In this document: piece by piece, positions 36,096-45,677 of the stretch
Numbering within the stretch: position 1 is the first letter of the stretch
Layout: every line of letters begins with the position of its first letter
Source: Lacipirellula parvula
Lineage (GTDB): Bacteria; Planctomycetota; Planctomycetia; Pirellulales; Lacipirellulaceae
Length of the DNA: 64,000 nt
Reading direction: 5' to 3'
Assembly: GCF_009177095.1 (NCBI RefSeq)
Contig: NZ_AP021861.1
Coordinates: 2,772,501 to 2,836,500 of the forward strand
The notes under the pieces: model-generated
What the model saw: only the letters and a program-made list of their open reading frames with translations
Told to the model about the DNA's origin: nothing
The model's database searches: none
Program-made: the position numbers and the translations under genes

Positions 36096-39000
36096 GACGC
36101 CACCTGCAGGTAGAGTTCCACATCGGCGTCGCCGACCTTCGTGGCTAACGGCGCCGCGTTGGGAATCGCCTGCGTCGTCAACTTAGCCGCCAGCGTTTCC
36201 GCAGAGATATACTCGCGGAAGCTCTCGACGGCGCCGATCAGTTCCGGCGCCGCGGAAACAACGCCGACGTTGATCCGGTCCGTAAACTCGCAGCCCATTT
36301 CCTTACGGCGATCCTGAATCACCCGCACCAAGTCGCGAGCCAGCCCCTCGGCGAGCAACTCCGGCGTCACTTCCGTCGCGAGCACGACGACGACGCCTTT
36401 GTCGTTCGCCGCCGTCCATCCCGGCTTCGCTTGAAAACGAACCTCCAGCTCTTCCGGCAGTAACTCCACCGCTTCGCCGTCGATCACGAGATCGACCTTG
36501 CCGTTGTCGCGCAAGTTGGCGAGCAACTCGGCCCCGCTCTGGCTCGCCAGCGCTGGTTTTACCTTCGGCATCAGCTTGCCGAGCTTCTTGCCCAGCAACT
36601 TAAAGTTCGGCAGCACCTCATGTTCGACGTACTTATCCGGCTCGTCGCTGAACTCCACCAGCTTCACGTTGAGTTCTTCGGCAATCACCGCCGCATGCTC
36701 TTCAAGCCATTTTTGATGCGTGTTGTCGGCCAGAATCACTTCCACGCGAGCGAGCGGCTGCCGCACCTTGAGGCTCGCGCTCGTCCGCGCTTGGCGGCCG
36801 AGCGACGAAATGTGCCGCACCAGGTTCATCCGCGCGGACAACTGCTCGTCAACAGCCGAGGCATCGCCCGTCGGGTAGTCGCACAGATGCACGCTCTCCG
36901 CAGCACTGCCGGCCTTCGCGCCATTCAGCGGCTTCGCGACCAAATTCTGCCACAGGCTTTCCGCCAAAAACGGCGTGAACGGCGCGATCAACTGAGCCGT
37001 CGTGGTGAGGCACTCGTACAGCGTCCAGTAAGCGTCGAGCTTCTCTGCCGATTGCTTGTCAGCCGCCCAGAATCGATCGCGACTACGGCGGACATACCAG
37101 TTCGACAACGCATCGACGAACTCGGTGATCGCCGCGCAAGCTGCGAAGTTGTCGTAAGCATCCATCCGCTCGACGACGATCGCCGCAGTGCGATTGAGTT
37201 CGCTGACGATCCAGCGGTCGAGCTCGCTCCGCTGAGCCAACGGCCGCTTCGCCGGGGAAGTCGCCGGATCAAACCCGTCGATGTTTGCGTAGATCGTGAA
37301 GAACGAATACACGTTCCACAGCCGCAGCAAAAACTCCGGCACGCTGTCCTTGATCGACTGCTCGCTATACCGAATCGAAGTCCACGGCGGCTGATTCGCA
37401 AAGAAGTACCACCGGAGTGCGTCGGCCCCGTAGCGATCAAAAATCTCGCTGGGTTCGCGGTAATTCCGCTTGCCCTTCGACATTTTGCCGACCTTCTGAA
37501 CAAAGCCGCCGTTGCCGCAAGCCGTCAGTGCAGCTTCTTCTGACAGAAAGAGTTGCTTTCCATCTTTTGATTCCCACCACTCGGCAAGCATGTGGCCAAG
37601 CACAATGCAGTTGCGGAACGGATGAGGGTACGGCATCGCCGTTCCTTTGGCGGAGCCGGGGGCTGAACCCCACAGCATCGTGCTGATCGCCAACTGGCTA
37701 TAAAACCACCCGCGCGTCTGATCGATCGCCTCGCTGATAAAATCGGCCGGGAACTGCGAATGAAACCGCTCCGCGCTCTCGCTTCCCCCTTCCGCCTTCC
37801 CCCCTCCGCCTTCCCCTCGATATCCCCACTGCGCAAACGGCATCGCCCCGCTGTCGTACCAGCAGTCGATCACCTCGGTGACGCGCTCCATCCGCGCCCC
37901 CTTCGCAAACGGCGAGTCGTAAGTCACCGCGTCGATGTACGGCTTGTGCACCCGCAGGTCGTCGACGAGTTCAGGATTCTTCCGCTTCGCCTCGTCCCAC
38001 ACGTCGGTCCCGCGCACGCCCGGCTTGGCGAGCAACTCGTCGTACCCGCCGAGCGCCTCCATCTTCCCAGTTTCGGAGCAAACCCAAATCGGCAGCGGCG
38101 TTCCCCAAAACCGTTCGCGGCTCAGCGCCCAATCGACGTTCGATTCCAGGAACTTTCCGAACCGCCCGTCGCGAATGTGCTCCGGCAGCCAGTTGATCTT
38201 CGAGTTGTTCTCCAGCATCGCGTCCTTGAACGCGGTGGTGCGGATGAACCAACTCTCGCGCGGGTACTGAATGAGCGGATCCTCTTCGGCCCGCCAGCAG
38301 AAGGGATAGTCGTGCAAGTACTGCTCTTGGTGAAACAGCAGCCCGCGCGACTTGAGGTCGCGAATGATGTCCTTATCGCAATCCTTGACCCAGCGGCCAC
38401 GGACGAACTCAGGCGCCTCCGCGGTGAATTTACCGTCAGGGCCGACACAGTTGATCAGCGATGGCGCCTGCTCGCCCAACTGTTCGCGAAGTTGTTGCAG
38501 AACGTTGTAATCGTCTTCGCCGAACGCGGGAGCGATGTGAACGAGGCCTGTACCGCTGTCGGTCGTCACAAAGTCGGCTGATACCACTCGCCAGGAGGAC
38601 TTGATGTCTTTGGCTTGGTAGCAGTCGAACGGGGGAGCGTAGTGCGATCCGATCAAGCTTTCCGCTTTGAGTTCGCCGACAACCTTGAGCGGACGTTTTA
38701 GTTTTGCTTCCAGAGATGGCGCCAAGTCGGAGGCGACGATCAAGGTTTCCTGGGAGTCTTCATCGTAGATGTTGCAGTAGCTCAGCTTGGGGTTGATGGC
38801 GACAAATTGATTGCTCGGAAGCGTCCAAGGTGTCGTCGTCCAAACCAAGAGCGACGCTCCAACTGCCTTACCCTTGTCATCCACAAGCGGAAACTTCACA
38901 TACACGCTAGGATCCGCCACCTCGCGGTACCCTTGCCCCACCTCGCCGCTCGATAGCGCCGTGCCGCCCTGGGCCCACCACCAAACGATCTTGTGCCCCT

Positions 39001-39520
39001 TGTACAGCAGCCCGCGGTCAAACAAATTCTTCAGCGACCACCAGACGCTCTCGATAAAGCTCTGGTGATATGTCACATAGGCGTGCTGCAGATCGACCCA
39101 AAACCCGAGCCGCTCGGTGAGACGCTCCCACTCGTTCATGTACCGCCAGACGCTCGCCTGGCACTTTTGGATGAACGGCTCGATCCCAAAGTTCTCGATC
39201 TCTTCCTTCGAGTGGATGCCGAGCTCTTTGCAGACCTCCACCTCCACCGGCAAACCGTGCGTATCCCAGCCCGCCTTCCGCTCGCAGCGGTAGCCGCGCA
39301 TCGTCTTGTAGCGCGGGTAGAGATCCTTGATCGACCGCGTGAGGCAGTGCCCGGGGTGAGGCATGCCGTTCGCCGTCGGCGGCCCTTCGAAGAACACAAA
39401 CGGCGGCGCCCCGTCCCGCGCGTCGAGCGTCTGCTGGTAAACGTTCCGCTCCTTCCAGAAGCGAAGGACGTCGAGCTCACGCTCAGGAAAGCCGCGGTCT
39501 TTGTCGACAGGTGGGAACAT
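36092..39520 (-). CDS. ileS: Isoleucyl-tRNA synthetase (IleRS2/eukaryote-like type)
   Basis: 1142 residues, charging tRNA-Ile. The class I HIGH motif is HPGH at 55-58 ([12 protein letters not shown]), and the second signature is [12 protein letters not shown], with the Lys at 679. A KMSK followed by K-x-K-N-Y and the Ala/Gly-Met-Pro-H-x-G-H pattern are characteristic of the IleRS2 clade shared by eukaryotic cytosolic enzymes and mupirocin-insensitive bacteria, as opposed to the usual KMSKS bacterial IleRS1. The CP1 editing region and a long C-terminal anticodon-binding part are present. Upstream on the minus strand nothing is coupled; purN follows with a 4-base overlap. Confidence 0.95.
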   Translation of the reverse strand: MFPPVDKDRGFPERELDVLRFWKERNVYQQTLDARDGAPPFVFFEGPPTANGMPHPGHCLTRSIKDLYPRYKTMRGYRCERKAGWDTHGLPVEVEVCKELGIHSKEEIENFGIEPFIQKCQASVWRYMNEWERLTERLGFWVDLQHAYVTYHQSFIESVWWSLKNLFDRGLLYKGHKIVWWWAQGGTALSSGEVGQGYREVADPSVYVKFPLVDDKGKAVGASLLVWTTTPWTLPSNQFVAINPKLSYCNIYDEDSQETLIVASDLAPSLEAKLKRPLKVVGELKAESLIGSHYAPPFDCYQAKDIKSSWRVVSADFVTTDSGTGLVHIAPAFGEDDYNVLQQLREQLGEQAPSLINCVGPDGKFTAEAPEFVRGRWVKDCDKDIIRDLKSRGLLFHQEQYLHDYPFCWRAEEDPLIQYPRESWFIRTTAFKDAMLENNSKINWLPEHIRDGRFGKFLESNVDWALSRERFWGTPLPIWVCSETGKMEALGGYDELLAKPGVRGTDVWDEAKRKNPELVDDLRVHKPYIDAVTYDSPFAKGARMERVTEVIDCWYDSGAMPFAQWGYRGEGGGGKAEGGSESAERFHSQFPADFISEAIDQTRGWFYSQLAISTMLWGSAPGSAKGTAMPYPHPFRNCIVLGHMLAEWWESKDGKQLFLSEEAALTACGNGGFVQKVGKMSKGKRNYREPSEIFDRYGADALRWYFFANQPPWTSIRYSEQSIKDSVPEFLLRLWNVYSFFTIYANIDGFDPATSPAKRPLAQRSELDRWIVSELNRTAAIVVERMDAYDNFAACAAITEFVDALSNWYVRRSRDRFWAADKQSAEKLDAYWTLYECLTTTAQLIAPFTPFLAESLWQNLVAKPLNGAKAGSAAESVHLCDYPTGDASAVDEQLSARMNLVRHISSLGRQARTSASLKVRQPLARVEVILADNTHQKWLEEHAAVIAEELNVKLVEFSDEPDKYVEHEVLPNFKLLGKKLGKLMPKVKPALASQSGAELLANLRDNGKVDLVIDGEAVELLPEELEVRFQAKPGWTAANDKGVVVVLATEVTPELLAEGLARDLVRVIQDRRKEMGCEFTDRINVGVVSAAPELIGAVESFREYISAETLAAKLTTQAIPNAAPLATKVGDADVELYLQVAS

Positions 39521-39578
39521 GGGCGGAATTGGTGATCAGGGATCAGTGACTGGTGATCGGTGTGTCGTGAGCTGCCTT

Positions 39579-39604
39579 CTAGCCCCGGGCTCTGCCAGGG
39601 GGGG
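39579..39604. repeat. Family E hairpin, degenerate copy
   Basis: CTAGCCCCGGGCTCTGCCAG: a variant of the CTAGCCCCGGGCTCCGCCCG element at 40905, 42744 and (reversed) 42808. Confidence 0.45.
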
Positions 39605-39732
39605 GCGCTCTGCCGGCCGTGAGGCGTGGTCGCGCAAAACAACCGCCGCAGCCGTAAACGCTTAAGTTTAAGGGATTTCGGTCCACGAACCCAGGGGAGC
39701 GGCAGAACGGCGGCTCGCGCGCTCAAACCCGT

Positions 39733-39815
39733 AAAAGCCACCGGCTCCGCCGGTGGACGCGCCACGAATAGAGCGTCGTTGGCCGCTTTGTCCACCGGCC
39801 GAGCCGGTGGCTTTT
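39733..39815. terminator. Family A hairpin, copy 2
   Basis: AAAAGCCACCGGCTCCGCCG ... CACCGGCCGAGCCGGTGGCT, same unit as 12789-12884. Its right arm ends one base from the stop codon of the flippase gene on the minus strand. Confidence 0.7.
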
Positions 39816-39816
39816 G

Positions 39817-40875
39817 TTAGGCGCTAGGCTTCGCGTCCCCCGCGGCATCCTCTTCCGCCTCAGCCTCCTCCAGCACCTCGCGAACTTTCTTCCGCGCTGT
39901 CACATAAAACGTCGCCCCGATCCCCGCGACCACGTACGTCATCGCCCGGTAGCAAATCGCCGCGAGCAACCCGTCGCCCTGCTGGCTCCCCACTGCCTGA
40001 TAAAGCTGATCCATCGCCGCCTCAAACGTCCCCAGCCCCGCCGGCGTCAGCGGAATCGCCCCCGCACACAAGCTCAGCGGCCCCACCAAAAACGTCGCCG
40101 CCAGCGTCGGCGCCTTAATGGGCAACCCCTGGCCGATGAGCCAAATCGCCGCGACCAGCGACAAGTGGGTGCAGCACGCCACCCCGATTGCCGCGAACAG
40201 GTACCGCCGCTCGTGCCGATACGCATCAGCTGCTCCGAACAGCCGCACGAGCGTCGACCCGACGCCCGGAATCTTCCGCAACCGCTCTCGCAACCATGGC
40301 CCAGTGAGCGCCGGCGTCATCAAGAGCGCGATACCCACGGTACCGATGACGGCCAGTGTGAGCACGAGCGCCATCAGCCCCCGCAATTCATCGTCGAGCG
40401 CAAGCGACTCGCCCGCCGCAACGGCGCCCACTGACGCCACCAGCAGCAGCGCATAGAGCCCCACGACGCGGTCAATGATCACGCTCGCCACCGCCTCGGT
40501 CCGCTTCCCCGGGTGCTCGCGGGCGACCACCATCGCTTTAAAGACGTCGCCGCCAACGCTTCCAAGCGACACTTGGCTGAGCAGATGGCCGAGCGCCCCC
40601 AAGCGAAACGCATCGCGAAACGAAAAATCGAGCTTCAGCGCCCGCACCAGAATCTGCCAACGAACCCAATTGAGCGAGATCCCCACGAGTACCAACACCT
40701 GAGCGAGCGCGAGCCGCCCCCAGTGTTTTGGCTCGTCAACGAGCCGCGTGAAGACCCCTTCGCCCCGCAGCCGGTAGACGAGGAACGCGAGGATTGCCGC
40801 GGCAATCGCCATTTTCAACATGCCCACGACCACCCGGCGACGGTGGTGCGACGAGTGGGGCAGGGGAGCAGGCAT
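39817..40875 (-). CDS. LPG synthase-like flippase domain protein (UPF0104)
   Basis: 352 residues from the ATG at 40875. About eight hydrophobic spans (for example MAIAAAILAFLVYRL, ALAQVLVLVGISLNWVRW, LYALLLVASVGAVAAGESL, LVLTLAVIGTVGIALLMTP) and the signature LSQVSLGSVGGDVFKAMVV plus AGAIPLTPAGLGTFEAAM place it in the lysylphosphatidylglycerol synthase transmembrane family (PF03706). The aminoacyl-transferase domain of MprF is absent, so it is the flippase half alone, often acting on lipid or glycolipid export. The tail is acidic (EVLEEAEAEEDAAGD). Confidence 0.85.
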   Translation of the reverse strand: MPAPLPHSSHHRRRVVVGMLKMAIAAAILAFLVYRLRGEGVFTRLVDEPKHWGRLALAQVLVLVGISLNWVRWQILVRALKLDFSFRDAFRLGALGHLLSQVSLGSVGGDVFKAMVVAREHPGKRTEAVASVIIDRVVGLYALLLVASVGAVAAGESLALDDELRGLMALVLTLAVIGTVGIALLMTPALTGPWLRERLRKIPGVGSTLVRLFGAADAYRHERRYLFAAIGVACCTHLSLVAAIWLIGQGLPIKAPTLAATFLVGPLSLCAGAIPLTPAGLGTFEAAMDQLYQAVGSQQGDGLLAAICYRAMTYVVAGIGATFYVTARKKVREVLEEAEAEEDAAGDAKPSA

Positions 40876-40904
40876 CGGCGGCAGTTTGCAGAAGGTTGGA
40901 TTAT

Positions 40905-40927
40905 CTAGCCCCGGGCTCCGCCCGGGG
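40905..40927. repeat. Family E hairpin
   Basis: TAGCCCCGGGCTCCGCCCGG, a short GC-rich palindrome-like element seen at four places in the window. Confidence 0.6.
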
Positions 40928-40989
40928 GTGGCGTGACGCTGGAGTCTGGCGAGTGCACTGAGAGCAGGATGCCCGCCAAATAGTTCTTC

Positions 40990-41099
40990 TGGCTCCCTCC
41001 CCCTGGAGGGGAGGGCTGGGGAGGGGGGATGAACCCTGGTACCCGCCGCCGTCACCCCTCCCTAACCCTCCCCCTCGAGGGGAGGGGACCAGATGGTTT
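40990..41099. repeat. Dispersed repeat, family C copy 2
   Basis: Same 109-base unit and orientation as 33381-33489: CTGGGGAGGGGGGATGAACC ... TCACCCCTCCCTAACC ... GGGGAGGGGACCAGATGG. Confidence 0.75.
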
Positions 41100-41328
41100 T
41101 GTTTTCCAGCGGCGTCGACGGCAAGTTGCAGCGTGAACCGCTCACCGAAGGCCCCCTAGTGTGACCGCCTCGCCCCCAATCCACCAGGGCGACCCGAGCC
41201 GCAACCCTCCAAAACGCCCATTTTGCAACTCGCTTTTGGCCACTCATCGCGATATACTGTACAGGTGTTTATTTCTGCAGTGGGCAGTGGGGGGGGCGCG
41301 GAGCCGAATCGACCGCAACCTCCTGCTT

Positions 41329-41425
41329 TAAGCCCCCGAAGGGGGCGACATGTTGTAGCCAGGGGCGCAAGTCCCTGGTCAGCTGCCCAAAAAATCCGCA
41401 GCCCCGGAGGGGCGACACAATTCCC
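41329..41425. repeat. Family D repeat, copy 2
   Basis: GTTGTAGCCAGGGGCGCAAG and GCCCCGGAGGGGCGACACAA, matching 30361-30467 (GATGTAGCCAGGGGCGTCAG ... GAGGGGCGACACAA). Confidence 0.6.
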
Positions 41426-41441
41426 ACGATGGGGGGGCATT

Positions 41442-41468
41442 TGTGGGAGGCGTCTCCGACGCCGATTC
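41442..41468. repeat. Family B single arm
   Basis: TGTGGGAGGCGTCTCCGACG only; I do not find the matching right arm downstream, so this copy is truncated. Confidence 0.6.
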
Positions 41469-41635
41469 GACGTTCCATCCCCCTCTGCCGCTGGCCCCTA
41501 AACTCGGGCTCAGCTCCAAACCCGCTCTTTGAAAACTGAATTTCCAACCGCTTCACCGGGCTCCGGCCAACCTGTCGTCACCTCCCGATCGAGGGGCAAC
41601 TGTCGCCTCCAATGCGACATTATGCGCGACACAAA

Positions 41636-41672
41636 GGCGTGTAACTCGTTACACAAAAACGACTTACACGCC
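41636..41672. promoter_or_regulatory. Overlapping inverted repeats upstream of the PEP-CTERM gene
   Basis: GTGTAAC-TC-GTTACAC (41639-41654) is a perfect 7-2-7 inverted repeat. The same GGCGTGTAA also pairs with TTACACGCC at 41664-41672. The two pairings are mutually exclusive. An operator or switching structure is possible; nothing shows which. Confidence 0.35.
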
Positions 41673-42094
41673 AATTCTTAGTGTCGCCTAAAATCGCGTT
41701 TGGCTCTTGGGAGCAATGCGACACGACACGACAACATCCGTCGTCGCCCCCTTCTCAATCGCTCGTGCCGCCTAGCCGCCCTCTCCGCCAACCGCGGCCC
41801 CTCATCCTTCCGGTCGCCCGCACGACCGGCCCAACCGGACGCCGTCGCACCGCGTCCGGATAAAAAAAGGGGACCAATCTGCCCCAAAAAATTGCCGGTT
41901 TCCTAATCGGTGACTAGCGTGGAAGTAGAGCCCGCGCATTTTGCCCAGGCCATTCTCTTTCACCGCATTCCCTAACCGGACGAGGCAGGACTAATGACGG
42001 ACTTCGACGCTCGCTGAGCGTCAGCCCTTCATCAACTACCGCAGACCGCTCCGGCGGCCCGCGTTTCTTCAGTCCACCTTGGGATGCGCTTCTT

Positions 42095-42742
42095 ATGATT
42101 TTCCGACACCGATGGGGCCGCCGCGCGCTTGCGGCGACCTGCGCTTGCCTCGCCGCGACGCTCTTCGCGTCCAACGCTCTGGCTGTCAGTCAGCTCTCCG
42201 GCTACACGTACGTCGATCGTTATAACGATGGAATACTCCTGTTTAGCGATGCGCCGCACCCTGATCTCGTCATCCCCAACGTTGAGATTAAGCTCTACAG
42301 CGTTTCCGGGATGACCGAGACGTTGCTCTCGACCGTCGTCACGAGCGACATCGGCCTCTACTCGTTCACGAACCTCGCGGCCGGCACGTACTCGATCCGT
42401 CAGACCCATCCGTTCCAGTATCTCGACGGCATCGACACGCTCGGCACGATTCGGAACTTGAATAACAACAACGTTCCGCCAGGCGCCAACATCGGCACGC
42501 TGGCCGCCGATGCGTTCACGAACATCGTTCTGCCCGACAACGCTCGCGGCGAGATGTACAATTTCGGCGAACGGGGCCTGCTCGCTCAGTACGCCTCGAA
42601 GCGCAACCTACTCGGTTCCGCTCCGCCGCCGCAGTACGCTCCCGATCCGGAAGTCCTCCCGGAACCGGCGACCGCCTCGCTATTCGCTCTCGGCGGCATG
42701 GGGATGCTCGCCATGAAGCGTCGCGCCAGCCGCAAGCGATAA
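42095..42742 (+). CDS. PEP-CTERM protein with SdrD B-like domain
   Basis: 215 residues. Signal peptide (RRALAATCACLAATLFASNALA), then an SdrD B-like/CNA-B beta-sandwich (about 35-110, SGYTYVDRYNDGIL, IPNVEIKLYSVSG, GLYSFTNLAAGTYSIRQTHP) that stabilises secreted surface proteins, and a PEP-CTERM sorting tail LPEPATASLFALGGMGMLAMKRR. Exosortase normally processes this tail for attachment or export with exopolysaccharide; no exosortase gene is in the window. The stop is followed immediately by a family E hairpin, and the next gene is convergent. Confidence 0.8.
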   Translation: MIFRHRWGRRALAATCACLAATLFASNALAVSQLSGYTYVDRYNDGILLFSDAPHPDLVIPNVEIKLYSVSGMTETLLSTVVTSDIGLYSFTNLAAGTYSIRQTHPFQYLDGIDTLGTIRNLNNNNVPPGANIGTLAADAFTNIVLPDNARGEMYNFGERGLLAQYASKRNLLGSAPPPQYAPDPEVLPEPATASLFALGGMGMLAMKRRASRKR

Positions 42743-42743
42743 A

Positions 42744-42833
42744 CTAGCCCCGGGCTCCGCCCGGGGGGCGGCTTGAAGTAGGGGCGACGTTCCATAGCAT
42801 GGTGCGCGACCCCCGGGCGGAGCCCGGGGCTAG
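42744..42833. repeat. Pair of inverted family E hairpins between convergent genes
   Basis: CTAGCCCCGGGCTCCGCCCG at 42744 and its reverse CGGGCGGAGCCCGGGGCTAG ending at 42833. The second copy overlaps the TAG stop of the minus-strand decarboxylase gene. Together they can form one large stem. Confidence 0.65.
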
Positions 42834-44191
42834 CAGGCGGCGTCGCGCGCCGCAATGATTGCCGCTAGGCTGCGATCAACGTCCGCCTCGGTCGTCGCCC
42901 AACTCGACACGCTGATCCGCATCGCCTTGCGACCTCGCCACATCGTCCCGCCGCACCAGCACTCGCCCGAGCGTTGGATGTGCTCGAGCACGCGATCGGT
43001 CGCCGCGTCATCGGCAAATCCGACGAGCACCTGGTTAATCACCACCTCGTTGAGCACGTCGATCCCCGCCGCACGCAACCCCGCGGCGAATCGCTGGGCG
43101 TGATCGCTGCAGCGATCGACCAGGTCTGCAAGTCCGCTCCGCCCCAGCGTTCGCAGTGCGGCCCACGCATCGAACGCCCGCGCTCGCTGCGACGACTGCG
43201 GCGTGTGGTGCATCGGATCGAGATCTCCCTCCGGCAAGTAGCCGGCCCGCGCCGACATTGTCGGCCGTAACAGGGCCGCATCGCGAATGAGGATGATCCC
43301 CGAGTCGTACGGGACGTTGAGCCACTTGTGCCCGTCGGTCGCCCAAGAGTCGGCGCCGTTCATGCCCGCGGTGAGATGCCGCCGCGCGGGCGACGCTGCG
43401 GCCCACAGCCCGATGGCTCCGTCGACATGCACCCAGCTGTTCCGCTGGCGGGCCCAATCGATGATCTCGTCGAACGGATCAAAGGCGCCGGTGTTCAACT
43501 CGCCCGCTTGCGTCGAGACGATCACCGGGCCGTCGACACTGGGCAAACGGCTCGCGATGATTCGCCCTTGATCGTCCGTGGGCGCGACGATCACCCGCTT
43601 GCGGCCAAGGCCAATGATTGAGAGTGACTTGGCGATCGTCGAGTGGGCCTGCTCGCCAACGATCACGCTCACCGGCGGCGCGCCGATCAGCCCGTCGCCC
43701 GCAGCGTCCCAGCCGACTTGAGAGAGCACGAAGTCGCGCCCCGCCGCGAGGCCGCAGAGGTTCGCCACGGTCGCGCCGCCGACAAACATCGCCTCGCTCC
43801 CGGCGGGCAGGCGGAGCGCATCGACCAGCCACCGCGAAACGACCGACCGCACGCGGCTCGCCAGCGGCGACATCGCCGAGAGCGCCGCGTTCTGATCCCA
43901 CGCCGTCGCGAGGATGTGGGCCGCCATCGCCGCCGGCAGGACGGCCCCGTTGACGAAGCCGAAGTAGCGGCCACCTGTCGTCGCCATCGTCGCCGGCGAG
44001 CCGAGCCGATCGAGCATCGCCAGCGTGTCGTCCGCAGCGGCGGGCCGTTCTGGGAACGGCTCGTCGAACTCCGCCAGCGCGGCCAAACTTGCGGGCGTTG
44101 GCGCCACGCCCCGCTCGGGCAGCGAGGCGTGGTAGGTCGCGGCGCGCTCGGCCGCAGCGCGAATCAGGCGGGTCGTCTCGTCGAGGTCCAT
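42830..44191 (-). CDS. PLP-dependent decarboxylase (pyridoxal-dependent, group II)
   Basis: 453 residues from ATG 44191; upstream frame runs into a repeat. Fold type I decarboxylase family PF00282 (glutamate/aromatic amino acid decarboxylase type): YFGFVNGAVLPAAM, MFVGGATVANLCGLAAGRD, WVHVDGAIGLWAAAS, and Lys289 in WATDGHKWLNVPYDSG forming the internal aldimine. Substrate cannot be decided between aromatic amino acids, Glu or Asp. The stop codon lies within a hairpin arm, so transcripts likely end at the stop. Confidence 0.85.
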   Translation of the reverse strand: MDLDETTRLIRAAAERAATYHASLPERGVAPTPASLAALAEFDEPFPERPAAADDTLAMLDRLGSPATMATTGGRYFGFVNGAVLPAAMAAHILATAWDQNAALSAMSPLASRVRSVVSRWLVDALRLPAGSEAMFVGGATVANLCGLAAGRDFVLSQVGWDAAGDGLIGAPPVSVIVGEQAHSTIAKSLSIIGLGRKRVIVAPTDDQGRIIASRLPSVDGPVIVSTQAGELNTGAFDPFDEIIDWARQRNSWVHVDGAIGLWAAASPARRHLTAGMNGADSWATDGHKWLNVPYDSGIILIRDAALLRPTMSARAGYLPEGDLDPMHHTPQSSQRARAFDAWAALRTLGRSGLADLVDRCSDHAQRFAAGLRAAGIDVLNEVVINQVLVGFADDAATDRVLEHIQRSGECWCGGTMWRGRKAMRISVSSWATTEADVDRSLAAIIAARDAAC

Positions 44192-44253
44192 CGACCAATT
44201 CGATCGGTCGATGGACCCGCCGTCAACCTGCCGCAGTGATGCCTTCGCGCGAC

Positions 44254-44343
44254 TGTGGGAGGCGTCTCCGACGCCGATTCCGTTCTCCACTCGCCGCCGC
44301 TTAGGCCCAGCGAGCCGCTTCGGGGTCGGAGACCCCTCCCACA
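44254..44343. repeat. Dispersed hairpin repeat, family B copy 2
   Basis: TGTGGGAGGCGTCTCCGACG ... GTCGGAGACCCCTCCCACA. Lies between the decarboxylase start and the BBP7 gene stop. Confidence 0.7.
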
Positions 44344-44366
44344 GAAGGCGACCTCCAACGCTGAGC

Positions 44367-45677
44367 CTAGAACGTCAGTTCCAGCCCTAGGTCGGCGCCA
44401 TGGGCGACCACCGTCGTGCCGAACATCCCCGGGAACGCCGGCTGCGCTCCGCCGCCGCCTTGCACCGGCGGCAAGTTCCGCGGATCGCTCGACAAGCCCG
44501 GCGGCAACTCCGATGCGGCTTGCACGACGTCGGTCCAGACAATCACGTTGTAGCCGAAGCGAGCGCTGAGCCGTTCGGTGATCTGGGCGCCGAGGCCGAG
44601 CCGGAAGCGCGGAATGACGACTGCCTTCGTATCGGTGTAGTTGCCGATGTTCGTCTCGCCCGAGGTTAGCAGACCGCCGGGATTCGAAGTCGTGCCGCCG
44701 CCGGCCGGAACAGTGATATCGGTGCCGCCGTTGATCGACACGGCGCGATTGTTGGCGCCGATCGCCATCGTCGCGAGGCCGTCGATCCAAATCCAACCCT
44801 CTTGCCGGCGACCTTGCAAACCAATTTCACCGCCGTGGAATTGGTTGCGAGCGCCGAACTTGTCTTCGACGTATACCGTCGTTCCCGGAACCAGTGGCGA
44901 GGTCGTGTTATCAAGGATTAGGATGTCTTCGTTAACTTGCAGTGCGGAGTTGTGCTGGTAGTAGCGGTACCCGCCGACGAGGGTTACCCAACCGCTCGGA
45001 CCGCACGAGTTCGCGTTGCCGCAGCTCAGCAGGCATTTTTCCAAGCCGAGGCCGGCGCCTTGGAACTGGCTGCTGCTCTGCACGTGGACGTTGCCTGCCT
45101 GTTCGTCCGGCACGTTCACCAGCTGGGCGTCTTGCAGCCCGGTCTCGCTGTTAAAGAACGGACGGGCGTAGATCGTGCCGTCGTCGGGGCCAAGGCTAGA
45201 ATTGAAGTTGTTGCTGCCGACTTGGAAGTAGTCGCCGACGACCGCCAACCCGTTGCATGGATCGAGCCAGTAGCCAGTGCTGACGGCGAAGCCCGAGCGC
45301 CACTTGTCGGTCAGCGCATCGTTGCCGACGAGCGTCGTCGTCGTGTTCTGGCCGAGTTGGCCTGCCGTGGCGAGCGACGTGCCGTCGGGGCTCGACGTGA
45401 CGAGCGCCGGCGAATCGGCGCCGGTGACTTGCCAGTAGAGGTACTCGCCGCGAACCCAGAAGCGATCGCAGCCGTTCGACTTGCAGGCGCCGCCGCAGTT
45501 CGAACCGCACGAACCGCACGAATCGCACGAGGTGCAAGAGTCGTCCGGAAAGCCGCAGACCGGTTCGCCGCAGTCGACGATGCCGCAATCTTGGGCGCTG
45601 GCGGAAAGCGGGCTAGAAGCCAGCAGAAGACAGAGCAGAGCAGCGCCGCGCCGCCCCGCCGAAGCGGTGAAAAGCAT
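44367..45677 (-). CDS. BBP7 family outer-membrane beta-barrel protein
   Basis: 436 residues from ATG 45677 after a GGGGGGAAT stretch. Signal peptide (GAALLCLLLASSPLSASAQD), a striking Cys-rich N-terminal segment (residues about 29-70, CTSCDSCGSCGSNCGGAC), then the BBP7 domain (PF07585): FWVRGEYLYWQVTG, a repeating pattern of alternating beta-strands, YRYYQHNSALQV, and a barrel end VVAHGADLGLELTF. BBP7 proteins are known almost only from planctomycetes. The Cys cluster could cross-link the protein in the cell envelope (inference). It is transcribed away from the tRNA-Ala gene. Confidence 0.85.
   Translation of the reverse strand: MLFTASAGRRGAALLCLLLASSPLSASAQDCGIVDCGEPVCGFPDDSCTSCDSCGSCGSNCGGACKSNGCDRFWVRGEYLYWQVTGADSPALVTSSPDGTSLATAGQLGQNTTTTLVGNDALTDKWRSGFAVSTGYWLDPCNGLAVVGDYFQVGSNNFNSSLGPDDGTIYARPFFNSETGLQDAQLVNVPDEQAGNVHVQSSSQFQGAGLGLEKCLLSCGNANSCGPSGWVTLVGGYRYYQHNSALQVNEDILILDNTTSPLVPGTTVYVEDKFGARNQFHGGEIGLQGRRQEGWIWIDGLATMAIGANNRAVSINGGTDITVPAGGGTTSNPGGLLTSGETNIGNYTDTKAVVIPRFRLGLGAQITERLSARFGYNVIVWTDVVQAASELPPGLSSDPRNLPPVQGGGGAQPAFPGMFGTTVVAHGADLGLELTF

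Larger units (their letters stand above)
40876..42094. other. Long intergenic region packed with repeats
   Basis: No gene recognised in about 1.2 kb. Contents in order: family E hairpin (40905-40927), family C repeat (40990-41099), family D dyad (41329-41425), a family B single arm (41442-41468), overlapping short inverted repeats (41636-41672), then unstructured GC-rich DNA and the upstream region of the PEP-CTERM gene. It may be a landing zone for repeats. Confidence 0.55.

Noticed and set aside
27391-42094. CRISPR array
   Set aside because: Repeats are long, widely spaced, of several different families and have no regular spacers.
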